DNA of 64,000 bases from Methanobacteriota archaeon. GTDB taxonomy: Archaea; Thermoplasmatota; Poseidoniia; Poseidoniales; Poseidoniaceae. Position numbers and translations under genes: made by a program. The notes beneath the pieces were generated by a model. That model worked only from the letters and a program-made list of their open reading frames with translations, was not told the origin of the DNA and searched no databases. The stretch spans positions 27,350 through 91,349 of the forward strand of contig PBDU01000018.1 of assembly GCA_002718195.1 (NCBI GenBank). Reading direction: 5' to 3'. The stretch's first letter is position 1. Each line of letters begins with the position of its first letter. Positions 27,060 to 36,415 of this stretch are shown in pieces.

Positions 27060-27743
27060 ATGCTCAGCGTTGGAATCGCTATGATTCAGGGTGCCCGACA
27101 TGAGCATGGGCAAGCAGTTCAACAAGCAGCAGAAGAACTAGGATTAGAAATAGAAATAATTTATCTAAGGGAGCAAGATGATGTCAGCAATGAACTTGAT
27201 TGCATAATCTTGCCTGGCGGGGAATCTACAACTATGCGACTGGTTAGCACGAATCATAATGTTCTTCCAGCCATATTTGATTGGATAAAAGAGAACCCAG
27301 AGAAGAAAGTGCTTGGAACTTGTGCAGGTGCTATATTACTCTCAAATCCTGGAGATGGCATAGAACCTTTCATTCAAACAGGGATTTCAAGAAATGCTTG
27401 GGGTCGGCAGAGAATGTCATTCGAAGCTGAAATTGATGTTGACCTGCATGTCAAAGAACCAGATTTGGAATCAAAACCCTTGAGCCAACTACCATTAGAC
27501 AAAGACGACCATAGGCCGTTGGTAGTTAGAACTGGCGATCATGACGGATTTGAGGGTAGTTTCAACGGAGTTTTCATTAGAGCGCCAAGATTTGATTCAG
27601 AATCATGTACAGACCAAGTAATTGCCAAACTAGGTGAGGAAGTCGTCGGTGTGAAATCTGGGAATATTTTAGCTCTAACCTTCCATCCGGAGTTGACAGG
27701 AGATGCTTTTTTTCATCGCTGGTTGCTACAAAATGAGAGTTGA
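27060..27743 (+). CDS. pdxT: PdxT, glutaminase subunit of PLP synthase
   Basis: The 227-residue class I glutamine amidotransferase has the PdxT pattern. IAMIQGARHEHGQAV opens it and LPGGESTTM is the glutamine-binding motif. The nucleophile Cys lies in LGTCAGAILLS (near 87), SRNAWGRQRMSFE follows, and the catalytic His-Glu pair is in FHPELTGD near 207. PdxT feeds ammonia to PdxS for pyridoxal 5'-phosphate synthesis; pdxS is not in this window. A TTATTTT element about 30 nt upstream would allow a leaderless transcript. The radical SAM gene follows after 30 nt. Confidence 0.94.
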   Translation: MLSVGIAMIQGARHEHGQAVQQAAEELGLEIEIIYLREQDDVSNELDCIILPGGESTTMRLVSTNHNVLPAIFDWIKENPEKKVLGTCAGAILLSNPGDGIEPFIQTGISRNAWGRQRMSFEAEIDVDLHVKEPDLESKPLSQLPLDKDDHRPLVVRTGDHDGFEGSFNGVFIRAPRFDSESCTDQVIAKLGEEVVGVKSGNILALTFHPELTGDAFFHRWLLQNES

Positions 27744-27773
27744 ATTCTTACGCTAAAGGAGAGTCAGGTATAC

Positions 27774-28853
27774 ATGCGCTTGAGAATGGCAACTGAAATC
27801 CTGCCCCCAGAAGAGGGTGAGGCAGAGGGTTGCATTCAATGCCAAGAAGGCAGTAAGATGGTCTTGTTTGTGACAGGAAAGTGTCATTGGGGATGCGATT
27901 ATTGTCCTTTGAGCGACAATCGCAGGGAATCTCCTGATATGTTTGCAAATGAGCGTAGGTGCACGGATTTTTCAGAGGTAATTCAAGAAGCTAGGGCTAT
28001 GAATGCTACTGGAACAGGCATCACTGGTGGAGATCCATTGCTTGATGCTCAAAAGAGTATTGAAGCAATATCTGTGCTCAAGGCAGAGTTAGGAAAACAA
28101 CATCACATTCACATGTATACATCTATTCCTTTCGAGTTAGACTTAGTTCCAAAGTTTGCAGAGGCTGGATTGGATGAAATTAGATTTCACTTATTGAATT
28201 TGAAAATCGAGAAATATCTAGATGTTATTTCAGCCTGTAGTAAGGCAGGCATATACACAGGAGTAGAACTGCCTTGTGAGCCAGATAAACGTAATGAATT
28301 AATCGCTTTATTAGATGATCTTGATGCGAGTGATGTCTCGTTTTTGAACCTTAATGAATTAGAAATTACCGTTGGTAATCAGGACAATATGGATGTTAGA
28401 GGATTCAATCTAAGTGGTGGAATAACCGCTGCTGCTGAAGGAAGTGCTGAACTTGCTCTTCAGTTGAAACAAATGTCTGAGAAGCTCAATTTTCACGTAA
28501 AATTCTGTACCGCTAAATACAAGGATGCTGGGCAGTTGAGAAATAGATTTAGGCGTCGAGGTCAGGCAAATTTGAGACCATATGAGGTTCTAAGCGATGA
28601 TGATACTATCCTGTTTGGCGCAATTCCATGCAGAGAACAAGATTCTGAGGCTGACTTAGATGAACTAAAGAGAGAATTAGAATTGCCTGATGGATGGATA
28701 AAGTATGATTTGGACAATGAGAGGATTGAGTTACCATTGTCCGTTGCAGAAGAAATTGCAGACATGATTGAGGTCCCAGTGCAAATGATTGAAATTCATC
28801 CGACATACGAAAGATTAGAGGTAGGATTAGTACATCTTAACGAATGCCGATAA
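27774..28853 (+). CDS. Archaeal radical SAM protein (COG2108-like)
   Basis: The radical SAM cluster motif is C-x3-C-x2-C in GKCHWGCDYCPLS (near residue 40). A CIQC pair lies just before it (near 20), a combination seen in the archaeal family related to pyruvate-formate-lyase activase. A SAM-binding GGDP follows in GITGGDPLLD. The C-terminal 150 residues include FCTAKYKDAGQLRNR and an extra soluble domain. The reaction is not known to me. It starts 30 nt after pdxT behind AAAGGAGAG, suggesting coexpression. Confidence 0.82.
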   Translation: MRLRMATEILPPEEGEAEGCIQCQEGSKMVLFVTGKCHWGCDYCPLSDNRRESPDMFANERRCTDFSEVIQEARAMNATGTGITGGDPLLDAQKSIEAISVLKAELGKQHHIHMYTSIPFELDLVPKFAEAGLDEIRFHLLNLKIEKYLDVISACSKAGIYTGVELPCEPDKRNELIALLDDLDASDVSFLNLNELEITVGNQDNMDVRGFNLSGGITAAAEGSAELALQLKQMSEKLNFHVKFCTAKYKDAGQLRNRFRRRGQANLRPYEVLSDDDTILFGAIPCREQDSEADLDELKRELELPDGWIKYDLDNERIELPLSVAEEIADMIEVPVQMIEIHPTYERLEVGLVHLNECR

Positions 28854-28898
28854 ACATCATACGGAATCTTTGATGTAGGTTCTTGCATTGGAAGGAGC

Positions 28899-30365
28899 AT
28901 GGGAGTTCTCTCCAAGGCTGACTTCTCTGTTTTCAAGCAGGCTGACACCTACAAGGCTCTTGGAATCTCTATTGCGTTATTTCTTGTAATCGCATATGGA
29001 TCACTTACCCTGTACGGGAATTTAGGTACATTATTCGGGGCTGACGGTGAGCCAGAGGAAATTCCAGACTTCGTGTTCCAATCTTTGAACAGAACTGATG
29101 TTGAGCAACAAGGATATGTTAACGAAACAGGCTGGTTCAACACAAGTCAATTCCGCGGAGAGGTTCTTGTAATCGATTTTATGGCTGCAGATTGTTCAAA
29201 CTGCCATGTAGTCCAAGAAAGACTTGAGACTAATATGGCCAATTGGATGTCTGAAGCGGAGGCTAATGGAACCAAACTAAACATAATTGCCTATGGTGCT
29301 TGGTATACTGAAAGCCTTTCGAAATTAAACTCAAGCAATATTGAATACACCGTACCAACATACCCCACAGGTTTGGGAACTACTGATTCGGCTGTGTATG
29401 AAAATGGAACAACAACAGATCCAGTCAGACTTTTCACTCCAAAAGGTGCTGGAGCAATCCCTGTTGTTATCATAATTGATCAAGAAGGATATATGATCTA
29501 CCAACAAACAACAGGAGTCCCATCTGATGGCTGGAAAGGGTTCGATAAAGCATTAAGAGAAGCATGGAATGATGATGGTGACACTACCGACATGAGACTA
29601 GCATGGGAAGAGCCTGATACTTCACTCGGTGCGATATGGATATTGGGAATGATCCTCTCAATCATGGTCTATTTCTCACCCTGTGCATTCCCAGTTCTTC
29701 CTGGTTTCATCTCCTATTATTTGTCCTTAGGTGCAAGAGAAGATGAGTTAATCGAAGAGGGTAAATTGAAATCAAGAATGCCTAGATCCTGGGTTTTCGG
29801 TCTGCTTGCTGGGTTAGGCATGTGGACCTTTTTCATCATTATTGGAGTTGTTGCAGCACTGATGGGACAAGCCTTTGTTGATTCGGGAATTATACACTAT
29901 ATTGCGATAGGGATTGCGGTTTTACTGGTCATATTAGGTAGCATGATGTTGATTGGAATCACTTCAGAATTGATGGGCTTTGTTCAGAAATACATAGATA
30001 AGTGGTCAACTACTGAGATGGATGAAACCTTTACTCCAAGAAGAAATATCTACCTGTATGGAATTGGTTATGCTGCTGCATCTATCGATTGTACTGCAGC
30101 AGCTGTACTTCCATTCATCGTATTCTTGGTTACATTAGGTCAGCAATCCGTAATTGTCGGATTAGGTGGATTGATGGTTGGGCTCTTACTATTGATGATT
30201 GTAGTTACCGTACTCGTTGGGCTTGGTAGGCAATCGATGATCAGTTTTTTGCGCAGAGCAACTGGAATGATCAAGATGGTTGGTTCTTGGATGATGATTA
30301 TGGCAGGAATTGCCTTAACAATTTTCTTAACTAATGCTGAACTTGTAAATTCGATATTTGGCTAA
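28899..30365 (+). CDS. Membrane-anchored thioredoxin-like / CcdA (DsbD-type) fusion
   Basis: Residues about 27-48 form an N-terminal TM anchor. A thioredoxin-like domain (about 75-225) follows, with its active site in ADCSNCHVV (C98-x2-C101) outside the membrane. From about 247 a CcdA/DsbD-type domain of six or more TM helices carries the two redox cysteines in FSPCAFPVLPGF (near 264) and SIDCTAAAVLPF (near 397). Such proteins carry electrons across the membrane to extracytoplasmic thiols, for disulfide isomerisation or cytochrome c maturation. The domain order is reversed compared with bacterial DsbD, whose thioredoxin is C-terminal. A GGAAGGAG site precedes the ATG. The stop overlaps the converging PAP2 gene by 4 bp. 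Confidence 0.87.
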   Translation: MGVLSKADFSVFKQADTYKALGISIALFLVIAYGSLTLYGNLGTLFGADGEPEEIPDFVFQSLNRTDVEQQGYVNETGWFNTSQFRGEVLVIDFMAADCSNCHVVQERLETNMANWMSEAEANGTKLNIIAYGAWYTESLSKLNSSNIEYTVPTYPTGLGTTDSAVYENGTTTDPVRLFTPKGAGAIPVVIIIDQEGYMIYQQTTGVPSDGWKGFDKALREAWNDDGDTTDMRLAWEEPDTSLGAIWILGMILSIMVYFSPCAFPVLPGFISYYLSLGAREDELIEEGKLKSRMPRSWVFGLLAGLGMWTFFIIIGVVAALMGQAFVDSGIIHYIAIGIAVLLVILGSMMLIGITSELMGFVQKYIDKWSTTEMDETFTPRRNIYLYGIGYAAASIDCTAAAVLPFIVFLVTLGQQSVIVGLGGLMVGLLLLMIVVTVLVGLGRQSMISFLRRATGMIKMVGSWMMIMAGIALTIFLTNAELVNSIFG

Positions 30366-31063
30366 ATTGTCTCACTTGAGAAAAGTGCTTTCTTTGCTAT
30401 CAATATCCATGGCACATAAGCAATAGCAAGACCTGCAATGAAATCCAACAGGTAATGTTGTTTTGTAAATAAAGTGGATAATGCAAGACCAACGTAAAGC
30501 ATGAAAACATAAATTCTTGCTTTTTTGTGGTCAGGGAAATTTTTCAAAAAGAAAATTGTAATGAATGTTGAGTGCAATATATGCAAGCTCGGCCAACCAT
30601 TCCAAGCTGTGTCAACTCCGTGAAGTAAATTCATTGACACTTCTGCAGCTCTATTTTGCGTAATTATCTGGTCTCTTAAGTCGACTTCTACAGGTATGAT
30701 CAAGAAAATAAGGAATGCCAGCATCGTCGGCAATATAGTAATCTGCGTGAACCTTATTGATCTGGATAGTTGCTCATCAGTTTGTTCTACAAAGAATGGA
30801 AATAAGAAGAAAAAGTAGTATGTAACATAAGGGAAAATCATCCACCAGATGAAGGGAATATGGGAATCAAGACTAATTTCTGGGAAGAAATATTGGTAGT
30901 CTCTTGAAGCATTGTATCTATTTATTGAAAAATAAAGAATTCCATAAAACACCCATGTAATCAAGAAAACTTTCAAGATTAGGGGTCTTCTATTTCCTTG
31001 CAAAAATTCTGTCTTTGCATCTTTCCAAAATTCCCACTCTGTGGTTAGTTTAGAAATCAGCAT
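30362..31063 (-). CDS. PAP2-superfamily membrane phosphatase/transferase
   Basis: The 233-residue membrane protein has about six TM helices. It carries the PAP2_3 (inositolphosphotransferase-like) motifs: WNGWPSLHILHSTF supplies the PSxH element and TLFTKQHYLLDFIAGLAIAY the HxxxD element. It likely cleaves or transfers a lipid-linked phosphate at the outer membrane face. The usual first motif (KxxxxxxRP) is not evident, as is common in this subgroup. The next minus-strand gene upstream (SPFH protein) is 32 nt away, but there is no functional link. Confidence 0.83.
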   Translation of the reverse strand: MLISKLTTEWEFWKDAKTEFLQGNRRPLILKVFLITWVFYGILYFSINRYNASRDYQYFFPEISLDSHIPFIWWMIFPYVTYYFFFLFPFFVEQTDEQLSRSIRFTQITILPTMLAFLIFLIIPVEVDLRDQIITQNRAAEVSMNLLHGVDTAWNGWPSLHILHSTFITIFFLKNFPDHKKARIYVFMLYVGLALSTLFTKQHYLLDFIAGLAIAYVPWILIAKKALFSSETI

Positions 31064-31095
31064 GGCATAAACGGTAGGATACTAGTTTGAAAACA

Positions 31096-32316
31096 TCATC
31101 CTCTAAAATCATGACCGCAATATGGGCAAAGCAGCCAATCCATTTGTCTACTTTTACCACATTTTTGACAATTCAAATCTAATGTTTCACTCTTCACGCT
31201 TTGAAGATGATTCATTCCTTTACCAATGGCTTTTTGAGCGCTCTGTTGCTCAAGTAATGTATTCATCACAGATGGGTCAAGTGCGTCATTTTGGGCAGCT
31301 AATTGCATCATTTTCTCTTGGAAAATGTTCTGTTGCTCGATAATTTCTTTTTCATTAGAATGCTGATTATTAATTCGTAGCCTTTTAGCTTCCTGGACAC
31401 TTTCAAATAATTTCATTGCATTTTCAGTTTTATTTTTATTTATTGATTTTAAAATTTCAGACTTCTCTCGTAATTTATTTAGCTCAGACTGCCAATGTGC
31501 CTCTTTTACCCTCAAATCTTTGAGTTCCTTTTCAAGGTCAACATCAACTTCTCCTCTTGCTTTCGCTTTGGCTATGTTTACTTCGCACTCAATTCTTCTA
31601 AGCATACTTTGCTCTCGGATTTCAATCCTTTCTGCAAGTGCTTTTGCATTTTCACCTTCGATTTGGGTGGCGTTTCTCATCTCCGCTCTCAACTGCAATA
31701 TTCTTTCATAATCGGTTTTACCAATTATTGCAAATGCCGATAGTAATTTCATTCCAATTACTGAAAGAATGGGTCTTAATTCTGTTTCAGCGATTGATTC
31801 TATTATTGATTGGAAAGAATTTTGCCTTAATTCATCATTATGTTCTATGTTTGAAAAAACAGGTTCGATTAGTCTTGAATTAACTTCAGTTTGAAGAATT
31901 TTTACAACACCGTCCCTTGTTAAAACCGATGATTGATTTGAGAAAATATTCAATAATTTTGGAATATTGTCTTCTGATATTTGTAATCTCAAATTTAGAT
32001 GACCTTTAATTGCTGAACCATCCTTGATTTGTGAGTTGAATGGGATCCAAATATCCATCGGTCCTGTCATAGCGAATATGATTCTTCTATCATCAGCAGT
32101 CAATTTTAGGATGTCTCCAAGAAATCGAGAAAAACCTCCTCCAATATCTCTGACTGTTTTTCCAGTAATTGCATTACCAATTTTCCCCTCGACTAGAAAT
32201 ACTGCTGCTTCATTTGGTTTGAGCGTCACTTGCCGAGAAAAGTATGTTTGAATTTTGTCTAAATTTACTAGCCTTGCTACTACGTCTGGGGATTCTCTCC
32301 AATGGTATTTACTCAT
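31096..32316 (-). CDS. SPFH-like/coiled-coil protein with C-terminal zinc ribbon
   Basis: Residues about 15-190 resemble an SPFH (virion-core YdjI-like) domain: VTLKPNEAAVFLVEGKIG, FSRFLGDI, and GHLNLRLQISEDNIPKLL. A long charged coiled coil (about 200-345) rich in AKAKARGEVDVDLEKEL follows. The C-terminus is a zinc ribbon with two CxxC knuckles, CQKCGKSRQMDWLLCPYC. No TM segment is present. Similar bacterial proteins associate with membranes during envelope stress, though the role is unclear. The partner gene upstream on the same strand ends 4 nt before this start, so the pair is almost certainly an operon. Confidence 0.72.
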   Translation of the reverse strand: MSKYHWRESPDVVARLVNLDKIQTYFSRQVTLKPNEAAVFLVEGKIGNAITGKTVRDIGGGFSRFLGDILKLTADDRRIIFAMTGPMDIWIPFNSQIKDGSAIKGHLNLRLQISEDNIPKLLNIFSNQSSVLTRDGVVKILQTEVNSRLIEPVFSNIEHNDELRQNSFQSIIESIAETELRPILSVIGMKLLSAFAIIGKTDYERILQLRAEMRNATQIEGENAKALAERIEIREQSMLRRIECEVNIAKAKARGEVDVDLEKELKDLRVKEAHWQSELNKLREKSEILKSINKNKTENAMKLFESVQEAKRLRINNQHSNEKEIIEQQNIFQEKMMQLAAQNDALDPSVMNTLLEQQSAQKAIGKGMNHLQSVKSETLDLNCQKCGKSRQMDWLLCPYCGHDFRG

Positions 32317-32320
32317 TATA

Positions 32321-32857
32321 TCACTTCTTTTTTCTTAGACTTGATAAAAATAAACCTCTTTCCGAGAAAAACCCTCTGCATGAAGTTATTTTTTGTTGAC
32401 AAGCACCTATTTTCTTTATTGTTTCATTTTGATTCCCTGTACTCAAAGAAAGTTCAGCATCATTTGAAATCCTTACTGCTTCAACAACCATCTGAATTAC
32501 ATCATGGTCATGTTTAATCAGTTTGTTCATGTCTCTTTGCGTCATCGACCTTACTCCTGAAATGAAGCCATGTGTTACTCCGACTCCTCCCTTGTCGACA
32601 TCTTCAATCAATCTATCAATCTCTTGCATACACTGTTTTGCAGTTCCTGCATTTTCGAATGACCCATTTTTTACGAATCTGTCATGTATGTTTTCAATAT
32701 GGCTACGCGCTCGTTGTGCAGTTCTCGCAATCTCTCTTCTGATCAATAAATCAGATTCAGATTTTTTTTCCTTAGCATAGCCTTGATATCCGCTTATTAG
32801 AATCTGAAGGCCTCTGACATAATCTAGGATGTCACCAGGTCCTAACATGAGTATCAA
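32321..32857 (-). CDS. Hypothetical helical partner of the SPFH protein
   Basis: The 178-residue product is predicted helical throughout, with hydrophobic residues 1-22 (MILMLGPGDILDYVRGLQILI) that are amphipathic rather than clearly transmembrane. Charged segments follow (LIRREIARTAQRARSHIENI, MQEIDRLIEDVDKGG), then a basic Lys-rich C-terminus. No family is recognised. It is 4 nt upstream of the SPFH/zinc-ribbon gene and should be cotranscribed, suggesting the two proteins work together. The ATG at 32857 has alternatives at 32848. Confidence 0.6.
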   Translation of the reverse strand: MILMLGPGDILDYVRGLQILISGYQGYAKEKKSESDLLIRREIARTAQRARSHIENIHDRFVKNGSFENAGTAKQCMQEIDRLIEDVDKGGVGVTHGFISGVRSMTQRDMNKLIKHDHDVIQMVVEAVRISNDAELSLSTGNQNETIKKIGACQQKITSCRGFFSERGLFLSSLRKKK

Positions 32858-32914
32858 TTACAAGTTGGCATATGTTACCTTTTGTTTGTATCGTTAATTT
32901 GCTATTGGTTAAAT

Positions 32915-33538
32915 CTAAAGTTTATCAAAGCGAATAACTCGATCAGCAATCCTTGTAGCCTCGTTTTCATCGTGAGTTACATGTATTACTGGGATCTCCA
33001 TCTCCTTGAGAAATTTCCTCGTCCAGTCACACAATTCGTTTCTGATCTCATTATCAAGGGCACTAAATGGTTCATCCATCATTAGAGCCTCAGGCTTAGA
33101 CAACATCGCTCTAGCAAAAGAAATCCTCTGTTTTTCCCCTCCTGATAACTCATCGACTTTCCGCTTCTCAAATCCTTCTAATTGTACAGTTGCAAGAATT
33201 TCTTCTATCTGCTTCTTACCATCCGTTTTGGTTGTGCTTTTAGGAAGACCAAGTTGAATATTTTTTTCAACAGATAGATGTGGATAGAGGACTGGCTTTT
33301 GGAATATCATCCCGATTTTCCTTTTTGATGGATGAATTTGCGTGATGTTTTTGTCGTGCAAGTATATTTGCCCGTCATCCAAATTTTCAAGGCCACAAAC
33401 AATTCTCAACAGTGTGGATTTCCCGCAGCCCGAATTTCCAAGCAGGGCCACAATCTCACCTTTTTCGACTTCCAAATCCAAATTTTCAAACAATATATCA
33501 TCAAATAATTTGCTGGCATTCTCAATTTTTAGACTCAT
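32915..33538 (-). CDS. thiQ: Thiamine ABC transporter ATP-binding subunit (ThiQ-like)
   Basis: A short ABC ATPase of 207 residues, consistent with ThiQ, which lacks a C-terminal regulatory domain. Walker A is GNSGCGKST (about 33-41). The Q-loop is MIFQKPVLYPHL, the signature LSGGEKQRISFARA, Walker B LMMDEPFSALD and the H-loop VTHDENEA. It energises the ThiP permease at the cytoplasmic membrane face. The start is joined to the thiP stop (TAATG). It is the last gene of the thiR-B-P-Q operon. Confidence 0.88.
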   Translation of the reverse strand: MSLKIENASKLFDDILFENLDLEVEKGEIVALLGNSGCGKSTLLRIVCGLENLDDGQIYLHDKNITQIHPSKRKIGMIFQKPVLYPHLSVEKNIQLGLPKSTTKTDGKKQIEEILATVQLEGFEKRKVDELSGGEKQRISFARAMLSKPEALMMDEPFSALDNEIRNELCDWTRKFLKEMEIPVIHVTHDENEATRIADRVIRFDKL

Positions 33539-35292
33539 TAGAATCCTCCCCTTCCATTTTCATCTCTGAATTTTTCTGATATAATGAATAAAATCAATGT
33601 CATTAACATCAAGCATGTAGCAACAGCCATAGCAGAACTTCTGACTTCTGGAAAGTAGTTTGGTCTTGACATCAGTTGGTCGGTTAGAGTTGACAACGTG
33701 ACCCAGTTACCTATCCCACTCAACATCCAGGATGCGCCAAATTCTCCTAATGAAAATGCCATGCTCAACGCTGCTGAAACAATAATTTGGGGCTTAAGCA
33801 ATGGTATTTTGATCTTCCAGAATACCTCAGCATCCGTCATTCCTAGAACCCTAGCCTGGTCCGAGTATAACTGGTCGAGCGATCTGAAAGATGGCAGCAT
33901 TATTCGAACAACAAATGGACATACCATCATGATATGAGCCCAAACTGGCAGAAATCTCCAGTTCAGTAATTCTGGAAATAGATTCAACAAACCGATCAGG
34001 ATTCCTAAACCTACTGTGATTGCAGATACAATTAACGGCAGAAATGAGACAAAATCAACTGTTCTAGCAAGTATTTGCTTTCCTGCATCCTCGAGTTGTT
34101 TTATGGTTGCTGCGATAGTTGTACCTACAACTAATGCAATAACCATACACACTATTGCGTAAGTAACTGAATTTGTCATTGCTTCAGGAATTCCAGCGTA
34201 GCTCAAATCTCCTCTCCATGCAATCCTCCAACCATCAAAACTCCATGTCTTAACTGTCTCAGAACCAGTTCTTTCGATTGATCTAAAGGAATTTGAAAGA
34301 ACTGCGAGCAGCGGTGAAATAACATAGATGAATGAAATTGATAGTCCTATTTTTCTCAGAGGGGTGAGTTTCCCTCTCTGTTTTCTAGAATAGTTTTCAT
34401 TCACTAATTCAATCCTGCTGTTGTGCTTAGATTGCAAAATTGTTGACAAAGACATTGCAATTCCAAGAACAAGGAATTGAATTATTGTTGCAGATAATAC
34501 TAATTCAGAGGACCATACTCTATATCCTTCTATTCCTGCGGAAGATGAGTAAATTGAAACTAAAGTTTCGATCGTGTTATTTTGTGGAGAAAGCCACTTT
34601 GGTAAAGCAAATGAGGTAAATGAAAATATGAAAGTAAGGGACCATGCAACAAATATTCCTGGACCATATAGTGGTAAGTAAAAATAACGAAGTTTGAATA
34701 GAGCAGAGTCACCTTTCGGTAGGATGTTGAATTGATCTTCCCAATCCTTGTCCAATCTAGCTATCATCGGCTCGATTAAACGAATAACAAGAGATATGTT
34801 GAACCAACTTAGAGCGAGTATCAGGGCAATAAAATTACCAAGATTTTCAGCCCCTACAACCTCGCCTAATTTACCAATGAATCCACTTTGCGTATAGAGG
34901 TCTATCCCAAGTCTAGAAAGAATTGAATCAGAGTCGATTATTGCTAGAAATCCTACTGCCGCTACTATGGCTGGAGTTACAAATGGGAGTACAAAAAAGG
35001 CTCTAATTAGACTAACATGCTTAATCTCATATTTTGCTAAAGTACTTGCAACCCAAAACCCAATCATGCACGTAAAGGAAGCAGTTGTAAAAGCCACAAG
35101 AAGAGTAAATGATAGCACACCATCTGTTTGGTTAGCATTCTTCCATAAACTCCAAGCATCAAAAATTGTTGAATCCGTTACCCTTGTCAATCTTTCAAGT
35201 GCTAGAAAAACAGGGCCAAGTATTACAACCGCAAAGGCAAGGCACACAAGTGCCTGCAAAGTTTGGCGAATCATTTGTTCACCATCATGCAA
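33538..35292 (-). CDS. thiP: Thiamine ABC transporter permease (ThiP-like, fused double permease)
   Basis: A 584-residue membrane protein with about twelve TM helices forms two permease halves, as in ThiP. EAA-type loops that contact the ATPase occur in each half: SLVIRLIEPMIARLDKDWED (around 165-185) and LDQLYSDQARVLGMTDAEVF (near 505). The start overlaps the thiB stop by 8 bp; ATG at 35274 is an alternative. Iron (FbpB-type) and thiamine permeases look alike, but the neighbouring ThiB-like and ThiN-domain proteins point to thiamine. Confidence 0.88.
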   Translation of the reverse strand: MHDGEQMIRQTLQALVCLAFAVVILGPVFLALERLTRVTDSTIFDAWSLWKNANQTDGVLSFTLLVAFTTASFTCMIGFWVASTLAKYEIKHVSLIRAFFVLPFVTPAIVAAVGFLAIIDSDSILSRLGIDLYTQSGFIGKLGEVVGAENLGNFIALILALSWFNISLVIRLIEPMIARLDKDWEDQFNILPKGDSALFKLRYFYLPLYGPGIFVAWSLTFIFSFTSFALPKWLSPQNNTIETLVSIYSSSAGIEGYRVWSSELVLSATIIQFLVLGIAMSLSTILQSKHNSRIELVNENYSRKQRGKLTPLRKIGLSISFIYVISPLLAVLSNSFRSIERTGSETVKTWSFDGWRIAWRGDLSYAGIPEAMTNSVTYAIVCMVIALVVGTTIAATIKQLEDAGKQILARTVDFVSFLPLIVSAITVGLGILIGLLNLFPELLNWRFLPVWAHIMMVCPFVVRIMLPSFRSLDQLYSDQARVLGMTDAEVFWKIKIPLLKPQIIVSAALSMAFSLGEFGASWMLSGIGNWVTLSTLTDQLMSRPNYFPEVRSSAMAVATCLMLMTLILFIISEKFRDENGRGGF

Positions 35293-36406
35293 TTATCTGC
35301 GCATAAATTTCAACAAGTGCTTCAATATCGACTTGATCTAAATCAACATCTGCTGGCTGCTCAGGTACTGGTGAATGGTATCTGTAACCATTTTCTTCCG
35401 GTAAATCTGTATCACTTAGAACGCTGTACATGTAATTATTTGCAGGCATGTTTGTATTCACGTCTTCAGAAAGCAGGAAACCAATGAATTGATTTGCGTA
35501 ATCAACGTTGGCTGCACCGTTGATGATTCCAGCGTATTCAATTTGATGAAGAGATGCTTTTGGAAGGTCTAGTGCTACCGATGTTGTATAATTCTCACCA
35601 AAGAATGCTTCAACACCCGGGGAATGACAATACGATACTGTTGCATGAGCATCTCCAATAAATCCGTCATACCATTGCCCATAGCCTGCGCTATAATGTA
35701 CTTCGTATGCCTCAGTCCACCCCGATGTGATAATGGCATCATTAGCGATCATCTGAGCCCACCAATCCCATTCTGTTTCATTTTCGAAATAATCAGTTGT
35801 TGCAAGCATAAACGCTCTTCCCGGAGAGGATGATACCGCTGAAGGGAAGGCTACTTTTCCTTTCCAAGCCTCTTCAGTAAAGTCCCACAATGATGTTGGC
35901 ACTGTTACATTTTCGCCATCAACGTAGGTTGAATCATAATTTATGCAAATGTGACCGTGGTCAAATGGGACTAATTCGTTTGTTTCTCCAAATACATTGT
36001 CGCCAAGATCTTCTGTGATATTTTGCCTACTGACTGTATTTTCCTGTAGCAAACAATTATCCATTGCAACCCCGGAATATGTATTGTCCAATCCAATCAT
36101 CAAATCTGCCTGAGGGGCATTCTTTGTTAGCATCATTTGGTCCAATATGCCACCAGCATCTTCTGTTCTTATGAATTCGACTTCAATGCCAGTTTGATTT
36201 GTAAATTCTTGGACCACTTCTTCGCTCAGAGCATAGATGTCATAGGTAATTATTCTCAACGTACCGTTAGATTCTCTTATCACCGGTAAATCACCAGCGC
36301 ATAAATCTAAATCGGTATCAAGTAAGTTCTCTAATTCAGCCTGTTCTATGCATCCAGCGGTAGAAACACAAATCATCATCAATGCTATTAAAAATTGTTT
36401 TTTCAT
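35285..36406 (-). CDS. thiB: Thiamine-binding lipoprotein (ThiB-like)
   Basis: A signal peptide ends in a lipobox (STAGC, Cys about 19), so the 373-residue protein is probably lipid-anchored outside the cell. The body matches ThiB: LRIITYDIYALSEEV, DAGGILDQMML, ADLMIGLDNTYSG, PFDHGHICINYD, SLWDFTEEAWKGKVAFPS, SSPGRAFML and GWTEAYEVHYSAGYGQW. It captures thiamine (or phosphate esters) for ThiPQ. The start follows GAGGTGA. It is the second gene of the operon, 9 nt after the ThiR-like regulator gene. Confidence 0.9.
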   Translation of the reverse strand: MKKQFLIALMMICVSTAGCIEQAELENLLDTDLDLCAGDLPVIRESNGTLRIITYDIYALSEEVVQEFTNQTGIEVEFIRTEDAGGILDQMMLTKNAPQADLMIGLDNTYSGVAMDNCLLQENTVSRQNITEDLGDNVFGETNELVPFDHGHICINYDSTYVDGENVTVPTSLWDFTEEAWKGKVAFPSAVSSSPGRAFMLATTDYFENETEWDWWAQMIANDAIITSGWTEAYEVHYSAGYGQWYDGFIGDAHATVSYCHSPGVEAFFGENYTTSVALDLPKASLHQIEYAGIINGAANVDYANQFIGFLLSEDVNTNMPANNYMYSVLSDTDLPEENGYRYHSPVPEQPADVDLDQVDIEALVEIYAQIIA

Positions 36407-36415
36407 TTATTCACC

